Assembly (NCBI GenBank): GCA_015680685.1
Contig: MNCI01003975.1
Location: 2,296,498 to 2,360,497, forward strand
Source of the DNA: Gnetum montanum
Taxonomy: Eukaryota; Streptophyta; Gnetopsida; Gnetales; Gnetaceae
Direction: 5' to 3'
Length of the DNA: 64,000 nt
The position numbers and the translations under genes were made by a program. This document shows, piece by piece, positions 10,105 to 22,080 of the stretch (its first letter is position 1; every line of letters begins with the position of its first letter). The notes beneath the pieces were generated by a model. The model had not been told where the DNA came from, made no database searches, and was given only the letters and a program-made list of their open reading frames with translations.

Positions 10105-11347
10105 TGCTATGTTTTGATGGGCAAAGCATTCTTTTCCTATGTATTTATAAAAGAACAACAAAAATCTTAGCAAGATAAAAGAGGAAGTATCAATTTAAAT
10201 TAATTAATAATTTAATAAAGATATTGCTCACTTTTCATGATTTTGTGATTGACAAGTAAACCAAAATGTTACTATCTCTAGTTGAATGTGTAGTGCCCTC
10301 TTCGAGATGATTCCAATGGTACAAATTTCATTGAAATCCAACTTATGATTTGGGAGATACATCATTTCTCAAGTTACATGCAGTTTTAACATTAAAAAAG
10401 TGTTTTAAATATTAAATTTTAATTTTAATTTTTTATAATTTATTTATTAAAAAAATTAGGGCACGCAGGCCCTACAAGGGCTACACTAACCCTCTAATGC
10501 CATGCTACTACTGCTCAGTGGCCACCATGCAACACATGTCCTAGTGCCTACCACGTGTCACTTCTTGGTGCTAACACATCCTTGGTGCTTGTCACCCTCT
10601 GCCATTTCCTGCCATGTTTTCCTTCTATGTGTGCCATCCTCTACTACTTCATCTATCTTGTGCATGCCCTCTATCACCTTCTATGCCACCTACTATCCAA
10701 TGATGCTACAAATCATCTCCATCTCCTAAGATCTACAAACACTTATAGTGTCGAGGATCATCACCACCTCCGATGCTTTGTGGACACCAATGGCATCATA
10801 GATGATCATCAACTCTAGCACTTCATGGGCATGGATGATACTGTAGATCACCACCACCTTCGATGCTCCATGGACCTCGATGACATTATAGATCACCACC
10901 ACCTCTGGTGCTTTGCAAACACCATCAACACCATAGATCACTATCCACCTTTGATGCTTTGTAGGTGCTAACAAAGATGTTAATAATTGTCTCTCCTGTT
11001 GCCCTCTAGCTTGCCAAAAAAACCCTTATTAATTAGGTGCTAGAGACTGCACAAGCTTGGTTAAGTGTCGTGTAGGCCTTGCTAAGGCTACATTGGTCCT
11101 TTTTGTGGGTCACACAAGCCCTTCTTGGGGCCACATGAACCCCTGCATGGGGCACAAAGGCTTCATTTGGGGTTACCAAAACCCTTGCAGGGGCCATGCT
11201 AGCCTTACATGTGTCATGTTGACTCCATGTGGGCTACGTTGGCCCCATACAAGCCATGTTGGTTCCTTCGTGGAGTGCATACCCCATGCCCAAGCCATGT
11301 CAATCCTCCATGGAGCATAGTAGAATAGAGGATGCCACCACGTGGCA
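10105..11347. repeat. Direct repeat E, copy 2 (about 1.24 kb)
   Basis: Second copy of the repeat at 8131-9404, same strand, including the 45-bp minisatellite (10,740-10,960) and the short GGGGCCATG-type repeats (11,090-11,320). Chromovirus C1 sequence begins about 25 bases after its end. Confidence 0.65.
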
Positions 11348-11371
11348 GAATAAAGAATGTCAAATAGGAAA

Positions 11372-13740
11372 CTTGAGGAATATAAAGATTCAGTATTTCA
11401 TGAAACTAGGAAACTTCCTCCAAAAAGAACTATTGAGCATGCTACTGATATTTTTCCTAGTACACAACCAGTTTCAAAAGCCCCTTATAGATTTTCCACT
11501 TTTGAATTAAGAGAATTAAAACTACAATTAGATCAACTATTGAAAGAAGGGAAAATTTGACCTAGCATATCACCTTGGGTACATTAAGATTATGCATTGA
11601 TTATAGGGTAGCGAATAAAGTGATGATTTAAAATAATTATCCCTTGCCTAGAATCAATGAATTGTTTGATAACCTTATGGATACATGTTATTTTTCAAAG
11701 ATTGATTTAAAATCAAGTTACCAGTAAATAAGGATTGAAAAAAAAAAGATATTGAGAAAAATGCATCTAGAACTAGATATGGATTATACGAATTTATTGT
11801 GATTCCATTTGGATTAACCAACACACCTATAATATTCATGGAATTAATGAATAATATTATTCATGAATATCTTGATTAATTTGTTATAGTATTTATGGAT
11901 GATATGCTTGTTTAAAGTATCTACAAATGCAAGAAAGCTTTTCTTTTGAGATTTCCAAATGAAGAAATATCATTTAAAGTATCTACAAATGCCTATGAAA
12001 TAGGAATTGGTGTAGTTCTTTCATAAGAAGATATAATGGTATGTTATGAATCTCATAAATTACCAGGAGCTGAGGTGAATTACTCAACTCATGATTTAGA
12101 ATTACTGGTAGTTGTTCATGCTTTGAAAGTTTGGAGACATTATCTTTGTGGAAAAAGGTTTGTACTAAAAATAGATCATAAGAGTTTAGAATATTTGCAG
12201 AGACAACCTATTTTGAATACTCAACAATGATGATGGGTAGACTTATTGGTTGAAAATGATTTTGAAATCAAATATATTCCTAGAAAATAAAATGTAGTCA
12301 TCAATGCCCTTAGTTTAATGTGGAACTTGATGATAGGTGTGGTGACAACCCCCTATGGAAGAAGAAATTAAGGATCAAATAAAAGAAGATCCTTATTTCA
12401 AGAAGATTTTAACCAATATTTCCTCTAAGCCTTGATATCAACTTGCCTCTAATGGTTTATTGATGAAAGGACAAAGAGTATGTATACCAGAGGAAAATTG
12501 GAGACTTAGGCTATTGTGTGAAGCCCATGAAGTACCCTATGCAGGACACCTAGGTTATATTCAGACCTATATGATGTTAATAAATCTTATTTCCAACCTG
12601 GAATGAAGAATGATGTGTCTTCGTACATTACAAATTACCAAACCTGCCAAAGAATAAAAGCTGAACAAAGGAAACTTAGTGGATTATTGCAACCTTTTGA
12701 AGTTTCAACTTAGAAATGAAAAGATGTTACCATGGATTTCATTGTGGGATTGCCAATAATCAAAAAGGAAAATGACTCAATATTGGTAGTGGTTGATCAT
12801 TTATCAAAGATGGCACATTTCATAGCTTTAAAATATACAAACATAGTCAGTTGCATGGATGCCAAAAATATATAACTTCAGATCAAGTTCCCAAGTTCAT
12901 ATTTCAATTATGGCAAACTTTCTTCAATGAGCTTGAAACCTAGCTGAAGTTTAGCACTGCTTACCACCTAGAGACAGATGGACAAATCAAATGTGTGAAT
13001 AGAATATTAGAAGATATTCTACAAAGTTATGTTGAAATCAAATATTGGGAGAATTATTTGCACCTAGCAAATTTCCCCTAGAACAACAATTATCAGGGCT
13101 CCATACACCAAATGCCATTTGAAGTAGTATATGGATGTAATTGTCATTCATCACTAACTTGGGTAGATCCAACCTCAAGAATGGACGGTATGAAGAAGAA
13201 ATGAAAGTAATGAAAAATAGTATTAAAATAATTAAACAAAATTTACAAGATACCTAGGAAAAATATAAAGGATATGCAGATCAACATCGACTTAAGAAAG
13301 AATTTCAAGTGGAAGATCAAGTACTAATAAGAGTGAAACCTACCATAAGTTCTCTTAAATTTGGAAAATATATGAAATTGGGACCCAGATATTGGGGACC
13401 CTTTGAAATTTCTAAAAGAATTGGCAAAGTGGTATATCAATTAAATCTTCCAGCAACTTTAAGAATTCACCCAATTTTCCATGTAAGTTTGCTAAAGAAA
13501 TTCATGCAAATGATGTGCCATATGTGCTAGATTGGAATACTTTGCCATTGAGATCCAATGATAGTTTTGAAGTTAAACCCATTGCAATTAAGAACCATCA
13601 AACTAAGATGTTACAAAATAAAACTATCAGTGAAGTACTCATTCAGTGGTTGAACTGTGATCAACAAACGTAGGAAAATAGGAAGTTTATTCTTAACACT
13701 TATCCTCAACTTTTTGATCATCATGATATTGAATGACAAA
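11372..13740 (+). pseudogene. Chromovirus-type pol relic C1 (RT, RNase H, integrase, chromodomain)
   Basis: Starts abruptly inside the region just before RT (GGAATATAAAGATTCAG equals C2 at about 39,473). RT motifs follow to FMDDMLV (about 11,905). Then about 430 bases are missing relative to C2, and RNase H resumes at 11,975 (NYSTHDLELLVVVHALKVWRHYL). The integrase zinc region and core lie at about 12,480-13,150 (MDFIVGLPIIKKENDS, VVVDHLSKMAHFIALK). The C-terminal part (13,309-13,700) has [21 protein letters not shown] and a chromodomain-like end with SEVLIQWLN. A chromodomain would steer integration to heterochromatin. Many stops and frameshifts. A linker and the run AAGGGGGGTAGA lead into the 3' LTR. 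Confidence 0.85.
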
Positions 13741-13920
13741 TTTTGTTTATTATTGATGTAATAAATTATATTTTATAATTTATTATCTTTTTTTTTGTAT
13801 AGATGATAATGAGGAACATAAAGAAGCTGAAGTTGAGGAGCATAATGAAGAAGAAGCATCTTAGCAGCTAGATATAGAGGAAGTGCTTAAGGATGAGTTG
13901 GATGCTTAAGGGGGGTAGAT

Positions 13921-14508
13921 TGTAATATCCTGTCCCTTTTTAAGGAAAGAAATGTATTGCAAAAATGTAATTAACCTTCAAATGAGTAGGTGCCTTATTA
14001 TAAGAAGTTATGATTATTCATGTACCCCTTGGAAATGGGTTTGACTTATGTTGTTAAGGTTGGGTTTAGAGGTCATGCTAGCATAAAGTTATGAAACTTA
14101 GAAGAGCAAGTGCTGAGAGCTAGGTGAAGCAAGATAAGAAGGGACTAATCACCCCTTTTTCTAGATAGTCTAACTATGGTGGCAGTGCCAGATTGCCTCT
14201 AAGGCTTAAGTGGTGGCATGGGAAGATAACCCAAAGGGCATTATAGTATACCAATATGATTAATAAATTTATTTTTTCTATTTTTCCTTTCCATTCCATG
14301 TAATAGTTATTCATTTATAAATTATTTTATGATATCTTCATTATGATGATTATGAATGCATTAAATTAAGCAACAAATGATCATGTTCTTTACAACATTT
14401 GGGATTGGGATGTCATAGGTTCCCTAAGGGGACTAGATCACTTGATTGCTATAAATAAGACTATAGTGTAAGAGTTATTTTTGGAGTTTAGAGAGTTCGG
14501 CTTATTCA
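13921..14508 (+). repeat. 3' LTR of C1
   Basis: Begins TGTAATATCC right after the polypurine run GGGGGGTAGAT and aligns with the C2 LTR at 42,392 for about 490 bases (AATGTAATTAACCTTCAAATG, GGCATGGGAAGATAACCC). A TATA box CTATAAATAAG lies near 14,449. The end at TTCA (14,508) is the best guess; H gag coding begins right after it. Confidence 0.75.
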
Positions 14509-14509
14509 G

Positions 14510-16419
14510 TACTAGCTTTCCATGGTCAATCATCTTTAAGGGCTATGCAAAAATTAGTGTCATGGCCAACTATTTGGTGATAATGGAAGAATCTATCAAG
14601 CCTAAAGTACTTTGGTAGTTTCAGATTGTCTATGGTTGCTATCGTTGGATCTCTAGCTATGTCACAAAGATGATCATACCTTTTGCAAGCTTCCTCATAC
14701 AATTGCTTATGTTGAATTCAATTACCTTTAAGCAATAGTTCTAAGAGCTTAGAGGGTTTCATAGGCAACCTACTATATTTAGACTTCTCTTTACACTTAA
14801 GGTTTGGTCTTGGCTAGTTAGAAGTATATGACATAGATGGTTAAGATGAATCATAAGATGTGTTGCGTGGAGGCAATTTTTGCCTCTGTACTTGTTTCAT
14901 ATCCTTGGATATTACAACCACAATCATTTGCATTTGTGTATTCTTATCTCTATTTCTCCTAGAGTGTTGGTTCTTGTAGTCCACATAAGTTTGATCATTG
15001 CTAGCCTCCATAGTCTCTTCTATGTTTTTAATTTACAAAAAGTCTTGGCTGAGTGATCGACACTCTAAAGAGTAAAGCTTTGACTTGATGAAGTCATTAA
15101 CAACTCCCTTAAAGATGGCCAAGATGCAGGTTTCAAAGATGGGATTAGGAATCTCATTGATCATTACATATCATCATTGAATGGACCTTTGAATTGGTTC
15201 AAGTGGCCCCTACCTCACCTTCATGAGTTGTTCCAAGGTTGTATCAGGCTTCAAGTTGTATTTGAAGTGTTTGATGAACTAGTTTATCAAGTTTTCAAGT
15301 AAGGATATAAAGCCTCTAGGTAAGGTTTGGTACTAGTCCAAAGCCTTTCCTTTCAAGGATATAGGAAAAATGCATAGTATCATATGAGGCCATTCTTGGA
15401 GCATGAGGTACTCAAACTAGAAGGTCACAAGATATGCATTAGGATCTCCTTCATCATTGTATTTTGTGATGTTTGGAATAGGCATGCTTACAAGTAAGGT
15501 TATTTGAGGAATGGTAGGATGGCTGAGATCATCTTTGTAGAAGTCCATAACATTTACCATTTGTGTTGTACTAACCTCTAGTTTTTGTAGTTTCAAAGTA
15601 AGATCTTGGATCAATTGGAAGGCTTGATCCAAGCCTTGTGAAGCTCTTGAGGGCTAGCTATTGTGGAATGGGCAACGACATAAACAAGGAAGGTCTTGTA
15701 ACTACCATTGTAGAAGGATTAAATGTGGAAAATGATGTTCATACTAGGGCATGATGAACAAAGGGATTTTTAAACAAATGGGTCATGTAATATTCATGAG
15801 AAGGACTAGCCATCAATGTGAAAGATTGGGACATGAAGGGAATTACTAGTGGAGGTTGAGGCATAGTAGTGAAGGGTGCAAAGGTGAATAGTGAGATGAA
15901 CAAGGAGGTAGGTTGAATACTTGAGCTTGTGCAGGTCACAAGGGGAGTTTGGTTCACTACTGAAATGGGAGGCATAGAGTTGAACATGGTCATCTCTAGG
16001 ATAGATCATTGGAAAAGATTTCCTATGAACATATTTGGCTCATACTCAGCTCTGAACTTGACTTGATCCTCTGGGTGGGATCCTAAACTAGCCTTTTCAT
16101 TAATTTTACTATCTTCATCCACACTTACCAACTGTGCTAACAAGTGCATGTAAAATTTGGATAATTCAATGTGATCACATGGGGAAGGGATGTATTCCTT
16201 TCCATCCTTGTAGGTCAATTTGTAGTGATGCTTGAAATCAAACTCTTTGCATGGAATGTAGAAACCTTCTTGGATTTTAGCACATATAAAGTTGTAGTAA
16301 TGTTCATCAATGTTTAAATGCCTTGAACTAAGTGTTAACCACTTAAGGAACTCCCTACACTCCGCTATGGATGGGTCCTTAGGGTCATATACACAAGAAG
16401 ATTCTTGGTTCATGGCCAT
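14510..16419 (-). pseudogene. Tat-type Gag relic (element H)
   Basis: Homologous to the Gag of B2 (58,986-56,800). The start region has ECREFLKWLTLS, HYYNFICAKIQEGFYIP and KEYIPSP. A middle part (15,993-15,739) is proline/threonine-rich. The Gag core at 15,632-15,417 has DQAFQLIQDLTLKLQ, PIPNITKYNDEGDPNAYLVTF. A terminal piece near 14,620-14,510 resembles a degraded zinc knuckle (HYHQIVGHDTNFC). No pol follows because C1 LTR sequence abuts it. Stops and frame changes throughout. It is more diverged from B2 than B1 and B2 are from each other in their LTRs, so it is treated as a separate element. Confidence 0.75.
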
Positions 16420-17256
16420 GAAAATGATGTTGTATGGTAGAATAGTTGATGTAGAAAACCAATGAACTAGTTAAAGTGATAAAGGCTTTTAAATTTTCTA
16501 ATGTTTAAATAGACTACAAGTTTGTAGCATGTAAGGCTTACAATGTATGGAACTTCAACGTGTGAAGCTTTAGTAGGTGAGACTTTCACAATGTGTAACA
16601 CTACCCAATGTGTGGAAGTCTCAACATGTGAAACTACCCAAGGTGTGGAGCTCTCAACATGTGAGACTGCATACAATGGATTTTGTGGCCACATGATGGG
16701 TTTTTTGGTTACATGATGCATCTTGTGGCTATGCAATGGGTTTTGTTACTACACAATGGATCTTGTGATCTCATGATTGATCATGGTAAAATCCAAAAAA
16801 AAAAATTTGTTAGTTGCTATAAGCAACATTGTTTTAAAGGCTGCAGGATGAGTTTTTGGAAAATCCAAAATAAACTTTAAAATTACTATGAACACATGGG
16901 TTAAAAGGCCACATGATGGGCTTTAGAAAAGCCCAACACAAATTTCTATAGGTTGTTGTGAGCAATGTTGGCTTTAAGGTCACATGATGGATTTTCTACT
17001 CACAAAATGGGCTTTTGGACCATACGATGAGTTTTAAGAAAATCAAAAACAAATGTAAAAACTATAAATAATGCTAGTCATAAGGCCACACAATGCATTT
17101 TAGGAAAACCCAAAATAAACTTAAAAATTGTTGAAGATAACATTGGTTGTGAGGCCACATGATGGGCTTTGGAAAAGCCCAACCCAAATTTTCATTAGAC
17201 CAATTGAGCTCACATGGTAAAGAATAACATAGGCAAAGAAGTTGGGTGGAGGTCCT
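16420..17256. repeat. Degenerate repeats upstream of H gag
   Basis: Region without a gene. Holds at least four degenerate copies, spaced 72 to 104 bases, of a unit with CACATGATGGGCTTT..AAAAGCCCAA (16,909; 16,981; 17,085; 17,157). The TGGGCTTT...AAAGCCCA arms can pair as a hairpin. A second set at 16,590-16,680 repeats TCTCAACATGTGA. Probably leader or LTR of H. Confidence 0.55.
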
Positions 17257-17591
17257 TGTAACAATTCAAAAAGTTGATGACTAGAACACTGAGGTCCATG
17301 GGTACATAGCCTAATCCCGAGTCTATGTGAGGGATTACTGGAGGCAAAGATGGGATGCCCTAAATGATCTTGTCGATTAAACAAGGACTTTTTGGATGCA
17401 ACCAAGGTCCAATGTGGTTAGCTGTGATGCTAGTGCGAAATGATGCTAAGTGTTTGAGTAGTGTCAATGGTGTTAATGATGTCAAGTGTAGTCAAAATTT
17501 TCAGTGAAAACCAAGGTGTCAACATATGGAGATAACCATCCAAATGTGGTTTTAAGTGCAGCTATGTGGTGAAGTAGTGAAAAATGCAAAT

Positions 17592-17627
<36 letters not shown>

Positions 17628-18784
17628 GAAACACCACCCCAAATGGGGTTGAGCATAGTTAACACCAGAAGGGGTTAGAAGGTACATGGTGTACAATAGG
17701 AATAATGGGTAGTGTAGTCATAGGCTCAGGGGTGTCTAGCTGTGAAGATTGGCATTCTGATGAGGTGCTTGTATTTGTTGGATTGGTTGCCATGGTGTAC
17801 TATGGGCTATGATGTTCTAGTGGACTGTGGTGGGTTGCGGTGATCTATAACTTTATTGATATGCCTTTGACTCTCTCTCCCAATCACTCCTTAGATTTGG
17901 CGATGCCAAAAATGAGTTGAATCTCAAATTTTCCGATCCCAAGAATGCTAAGGGCATGAGTATTTATAGGATTAGGTTTAGCGCAAAATGCGGAGTGATT
18001 GCCACATGGAAAAGGAAATGGTTTAGACTACGCTAAGTGTAGTCACCATTCATGTGGTGTATTGATGGTGCTGATGGTGTTGTGCTTTGCTGAACTCTAC
18101 GAGATTGTGAGATTGTGACTATGCTACCAACTACACATGTATGCTAAGAAAATCACAAGGTACCTAAAAATGCAATTTTCATGACTATGCTCTAGGACTA
18201 CGCTTTCCACTATCTTACGTGGGGTTGAGCATGGTTATAATCTTGGGGCCAAAAAGGGGGTACAAAAAAGAAGCATTTTTCTAACTACACTTGCCGAAGA
18301 TGAGTTGGAGCTGAGTTGAGTGTTGGTGTTGCATTGTGGAGGCCACTAGAAGCTGTTCTTGCTAACTACACTTAACTACACTCTAGACTGGGGGAGAGCA
18401 TAGTCCTAGTACTTAGAAATTTTTTTGAAATTTGGCATTCATGCTAACTACACTCCCCACTGAAGGTTAACTACTCTTCCAACTAGGGACGAGCATAATT
18501 TCGAGACTTGTTAAAACTTGTGAAAACCTACCCTTTTGCTAACTACGCTTTCCACTGGAGGTTGACTACACTTTGGGGTAGCGGAGAGCATAGTCCCAAC
18601 ACTTGAAAAATTTTGCAATGACTAGCTTTGTGTTGACACTTAGAAGAAATTGTAGAACTAGCTTTTGTGTTGACTACGCTCTTCACTAGGGGCTGAATAC
18701 GCTCTGGGGAAATTGAGAGTGTAGTCTCAATTATTAGAAAAATTTGTAGTTGGGATGCCATAGTCTAGATTTGGTGGTGTTTCA
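17257..18784 (-). repeat. LTR of Tat element B1
   Basis: On the plus strand it runs TGTAACAATTC...GGTGTTTCA. It aligns along its length with the B2 LTRs at 51,524 and 59,359 (AGCCTAATCCCGAGTC, AATGATGCTAAGTGTTTGAG, CACCCCAAATGGGGTTGAGC). A TATA box on the minus strand is at about 17,965 (TATAAATACTC). The U3 part (18,290-18,760) holds repeats of CTACGCTYTCCACT and GAGAGCATAGT. Polypurine sequence AAAGAGAGGCCAA abuts its minus-strand start. No primer site follows at 17,256, so it acts as the 3' LTR. Confidence 0.8.
17594..17625. repeat. (AG)n microsatellite
   Basis: About 16 uninterrupted AG dinucleotides inside the U5-side half of the B1 LTR. The B2 LTRs have only short AGAGAG runs at the same place, so it expanded in this copy. 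Confidence 0.95.
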
Positions 18785-19734
18785 TTGGCCTCTCTTTGTT
18801 GACATATAGAGTAATGGCCTAAGAGACGTTAACAAAGAATAGCAAAATAGTACAATAGGCTTGACACCAACATCACTATTTAGTGCATGATTAGATGTCA
18901 CTGCATCACGCTCAAGAGTGTTATGGATAAAGATATGCTAGACGGTAGGTGAGAAATAGGAGTAAAAGGTGTAAGCAATGTGCTAGGGATAAAAGAAGGG
19001 ATGAGGTGTAAATGGGGTATTATGATGACACAGTTGATGGTGACCATGGCACTAGAGTGGCTTGCCCTTGAAAACATTGACCTCTCATTAGAATGCTTAT
19101 GAAAGAGCCAAGTTGTAGATTCAAGGCTAGGCTGGCTGCAAGACTACTTTGCTGCTAAATTACTTGACGACGTGCTTTCTCCCCCCTTTTTTTGTAGGGT
19201 GAGCCTTCTTTGAGCTCTACATGTTACTGAATGCTTACTATGGAGTGAAATGCTTTCTATTAAGTGAATTGGGTGTCACTAGATGGGCTTCACTTCGTCA
19301 TTGACAAAATGGCATGATATTTGTATGATAGGTGTTTTCTTCCTAGGATGACTTATGTTACATTTTCTTGGGCTTTGACTAACTAACAAAGGCTTTCCAT
19401 GGGATGACTTATGTTATGTTCGTCTTGGGAAGCTTGATGCTTGATGAGATATGCGAAGAGGGTGCCATGTGGTCATAACACATGAGCATCAAAAGGGTTT
19501 GCAAGCTTTGTTACATAGAGAATGGAAGGGTACCTAAATAGAGGAGTAGGTGTGAGTAGGCTATAACAGGTTGAGGGGGATGTGCACTCTTGAGAGACTT
19601 AGCTAGTCCAATCATGCACATTAGAGTGATGTGGAAACTTTCTATTGTGATGAGAGGTACCTTTGCACAATGATCCAAGGCTTCATCCTACAAACACAAC
19701 TTTAAGAAGAAAAGAAAATCACACAAGATAGAAA
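18785..19734 (-). other. B1 3' untranslated region, first part
   Basis: Aligns with B2 53,114-54,080 (AAGAGTGTTATGGATA, GATGACTTATGTTA, ACACAACTTTAAGAAGA). No coding potential. The alignment breaks at about 19,735, where element A2 is inserted, and resumes at 27,736 with AAAATTGCAAGGGG. Confidence 0.75.
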
Positions 19735-20539
19735 AACATCATTTAGTAGCCTCAACATTGTGTAGTCAATGTTGCCTCTTCTAGAGGCTGCCTATAAATA
19801 TGGTGCTAGGGTACTTAGATGAAACAAGTAATAGAAAGTTAAGTAGATAGTTTAGTTTCAGTTTCTTCTCTTTAAAGTTTGTTCTTTCTAGTGCATGCCT
19901 GTAGTGTGATGTTTGTAATCATAAGACACCTTTGTTTGAGTGTGATGTGCTTTGACACATTACATGAGTAACAATAAAGATCGAAATTACTTCCATTATT
20001 GCAACATCCACTTGGATTATTATTGCTTTAATTATTTACTACTTTCTTTAGTTAAATATTCCCATTTATTGCTATATACTATTGTTGTTATTAAGAAGAA
20101 TGTAGACACCTCAATCACAAGTGTTTAAGTGTAAATACTTGGTAATCCAGAGGTGTATCATTTGGCACAACTAGTGATGTACACTTGGCAACCCTAGAAG
20201 TAGTCTTACAAAGTTAAAGATGTGTATGGATGGTTAAGAGCAGATACCATCATCCATAGGCTAGTTTAGATCTTATTTTTCATTATTCATTAGTTTAATT
20301 AATTCATCTCTTATTGCCATAAGGAGTACCATAGAATTAGGAACAACATCATATGCCTCACTTTGGACTAAACCATACATGACAAAGCTACCACTAGTCT
20401 AAGTGGGAAGAAAACAAACTGCAATCAAAGCATAATGATCTACATGCCACAACTAATCCCATCTGTAGAATTTGATCGAATGATGTGTGAACACTTGTGA
20501 TTCATATGGTTGAGCGTAGGGGTACCTTGCCACTCATCA
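19735..20539 (+). repeat. 5' LTR of A2
   Basis: Aligns with 26,860-27,731 from CATCATT onwards; the TATA box is CCTATAAATA at 19,791-19,800. Only about 60 bases lie between the CATCATT word and the TATA box against about 120 in the 3' LTR, so most of the palindrome array has been lost here. Ends CACTCATCA. The first bases (TGATGTG in the 3' LTR) are not recognisable. Confidence 0.8.
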
Positions 20540-20540
20540 T

Positions 20541-20560
20541 TGGTGTCATTGCTAAGGATG
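20541..20560 (+). other. Primer-binding site of A2 (Asp-tRNA type, decayed)
   Basis: TGGTGTCATTGCTAAGGATG, one base after the LTR end. It matches the widespread plant Athila/Tat site TGGCGCCGTTGCCGGGGA, complementary to the 3' end of Asp-tRNA, and differs only by C-to-T and G-to-A changes. Confidence 0.7.
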
Positions 20561-20665
20561 GTGCTAGTTATCTAGATTAGTTATATTATACATGATTGCT
20601 ATAAAAGGTATTAATGATATATCTTTTAGAAACTCTTAGCTCATACACATCATAAATCAACAACA

Positions 20666-22080
20666 ATGTCTCTCACATGGAAGTGACTATGCGCTATATA
20701 GTGAACACATTCACTGGAGAAATAACGAGATATTCGATGAAGAAGATTGGAGTGATCAACCTTATGTAGGGGTTTCTTATGATCATGACCATCCTAACGA
20801 CACTCAAAGACTACATTCACCTAAGGTAGATAATCTTGGAAAAGATGACATAGGTCCTAAACTAGGGAAGGCTTCAAGGCCTTAGATCTCCTCAAAATCC
20901 AGAAATGATAAACCAAGGAACCTTAAAGAATACCATAGAAGCCATGAAAATTCTTCCAATTTCTCATCTTCCTCTTTCCCTTTAACATCTAGTTCTTATG
21001 CAAATGAATGTAGGCATGGAGACAGAGCTTCACTAAAGGGTCAAACTAAAAATTGAAATCAAACCCATGGGAAAGGCCATAGACAACATCATCACAATAA
21101 AACGAATAGAGAGATAGGCATTTCCCTCACAATTTGTTTGATAACGAATAGAGCCACTAAGAGCCTAATGCATATCACAAAGGCAATAAGATATCTCGCA
21201 AGCATCACAAAAAGAGTCTTCTACGTAAGCTTGACATGAATATTATTCTAAAATTTTTAGGAGGCTATGATTCAGATTGGCAACATTATTTACAAGCCTT
21301 CCATGATGCTTGTGCTTTCTACAACATTGAAATTCAATGGCAAAAACTTAAGCTCTTTCCTAGGACACTAATTGATAGAGCTAAAGTGTGGTATAGATCG
21401 TTGAGACCAAATTCAATCTGATGATGGTCTACAATGCTAGAACTCTTCAATAGGAAATACCAAACCTACGTAAGAGTGTCTAACTTGAGAAGGCATATCT
21501 AAGAGTGGAAGGTTCAGCACCATAGTATCAACAAATGAATGCCACTTATGTTGCAAATGTGCAAAGACACATTGACACTAGTGGATCCCAACCACAACGT
21601 TGAAAACATCCCTTCTAGAGGAAAGGTCATAAGTTGAAGTAAAGCACGCATGAACCCACTGCATCAACCAAGCCAGCACAATACCAATCTAGTGAAACAC
21701 CTTCCCTGCCTCAACAAATGACCTTCTACTACACACAAGGGCCACCATCTATCTGTACTCCAATTCCACATCCAACCAATGAATTTACAAATGTGGGGAG
21801 ACAAATGAATCCATGCATACCATATCATGATCAAGGGTGCAATTGTGGGCTAGTCATCCATAATTTTAACACATCTCATATCATGACCTACCATATAGAT
21901 AATAATTAGGTGTGTGACCAATAATTTTTCTACCTAGCCACCACACCACCAATAGACACCCAGTGGCCAGGGTATGGATAGTTCCCAACATATTGTACAT
22001 GCATGGATCCTATTCATCCACTTAGTTATCCTAGCCACGGCCAAGTGTTTAGTTGTGGGGGTTATCCCCCATTCTAACCT
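20666..22080 (+). pseudogene. Athila-like Gag of A2
   Basis: Same protein as at 1682-1. The ATG at 20,666 (MSL) is set by the leader alignment with A1. The conserved N-terminus has HIHWRNNEIFDEEDW and QPYVGVSYD (A1: VHWRTNELYDDEGW, QPEVGVSY). The Gag core is at 21,236-21,421 (FLGGYDSDWQHYLQAFHDA, KLKLFPRTLIDRAKVWYRSL) and ends at a TGA (21,419-21,421) in the same codon as in A1. The core continues with STMLELFNRKYQTYVRVSNL, then a P/H/Q-rich tail. Several frameshifts and stops. Confidence 0.85.

Noticed and set aside
17121-17405. Minus-strand 94-codon frame across the B1 LTR border
   Set aside because: It spans an LTR end and the flanking repeats, so it is not a gene unit; the homologous LTR parts in B2 do not keep the frame.
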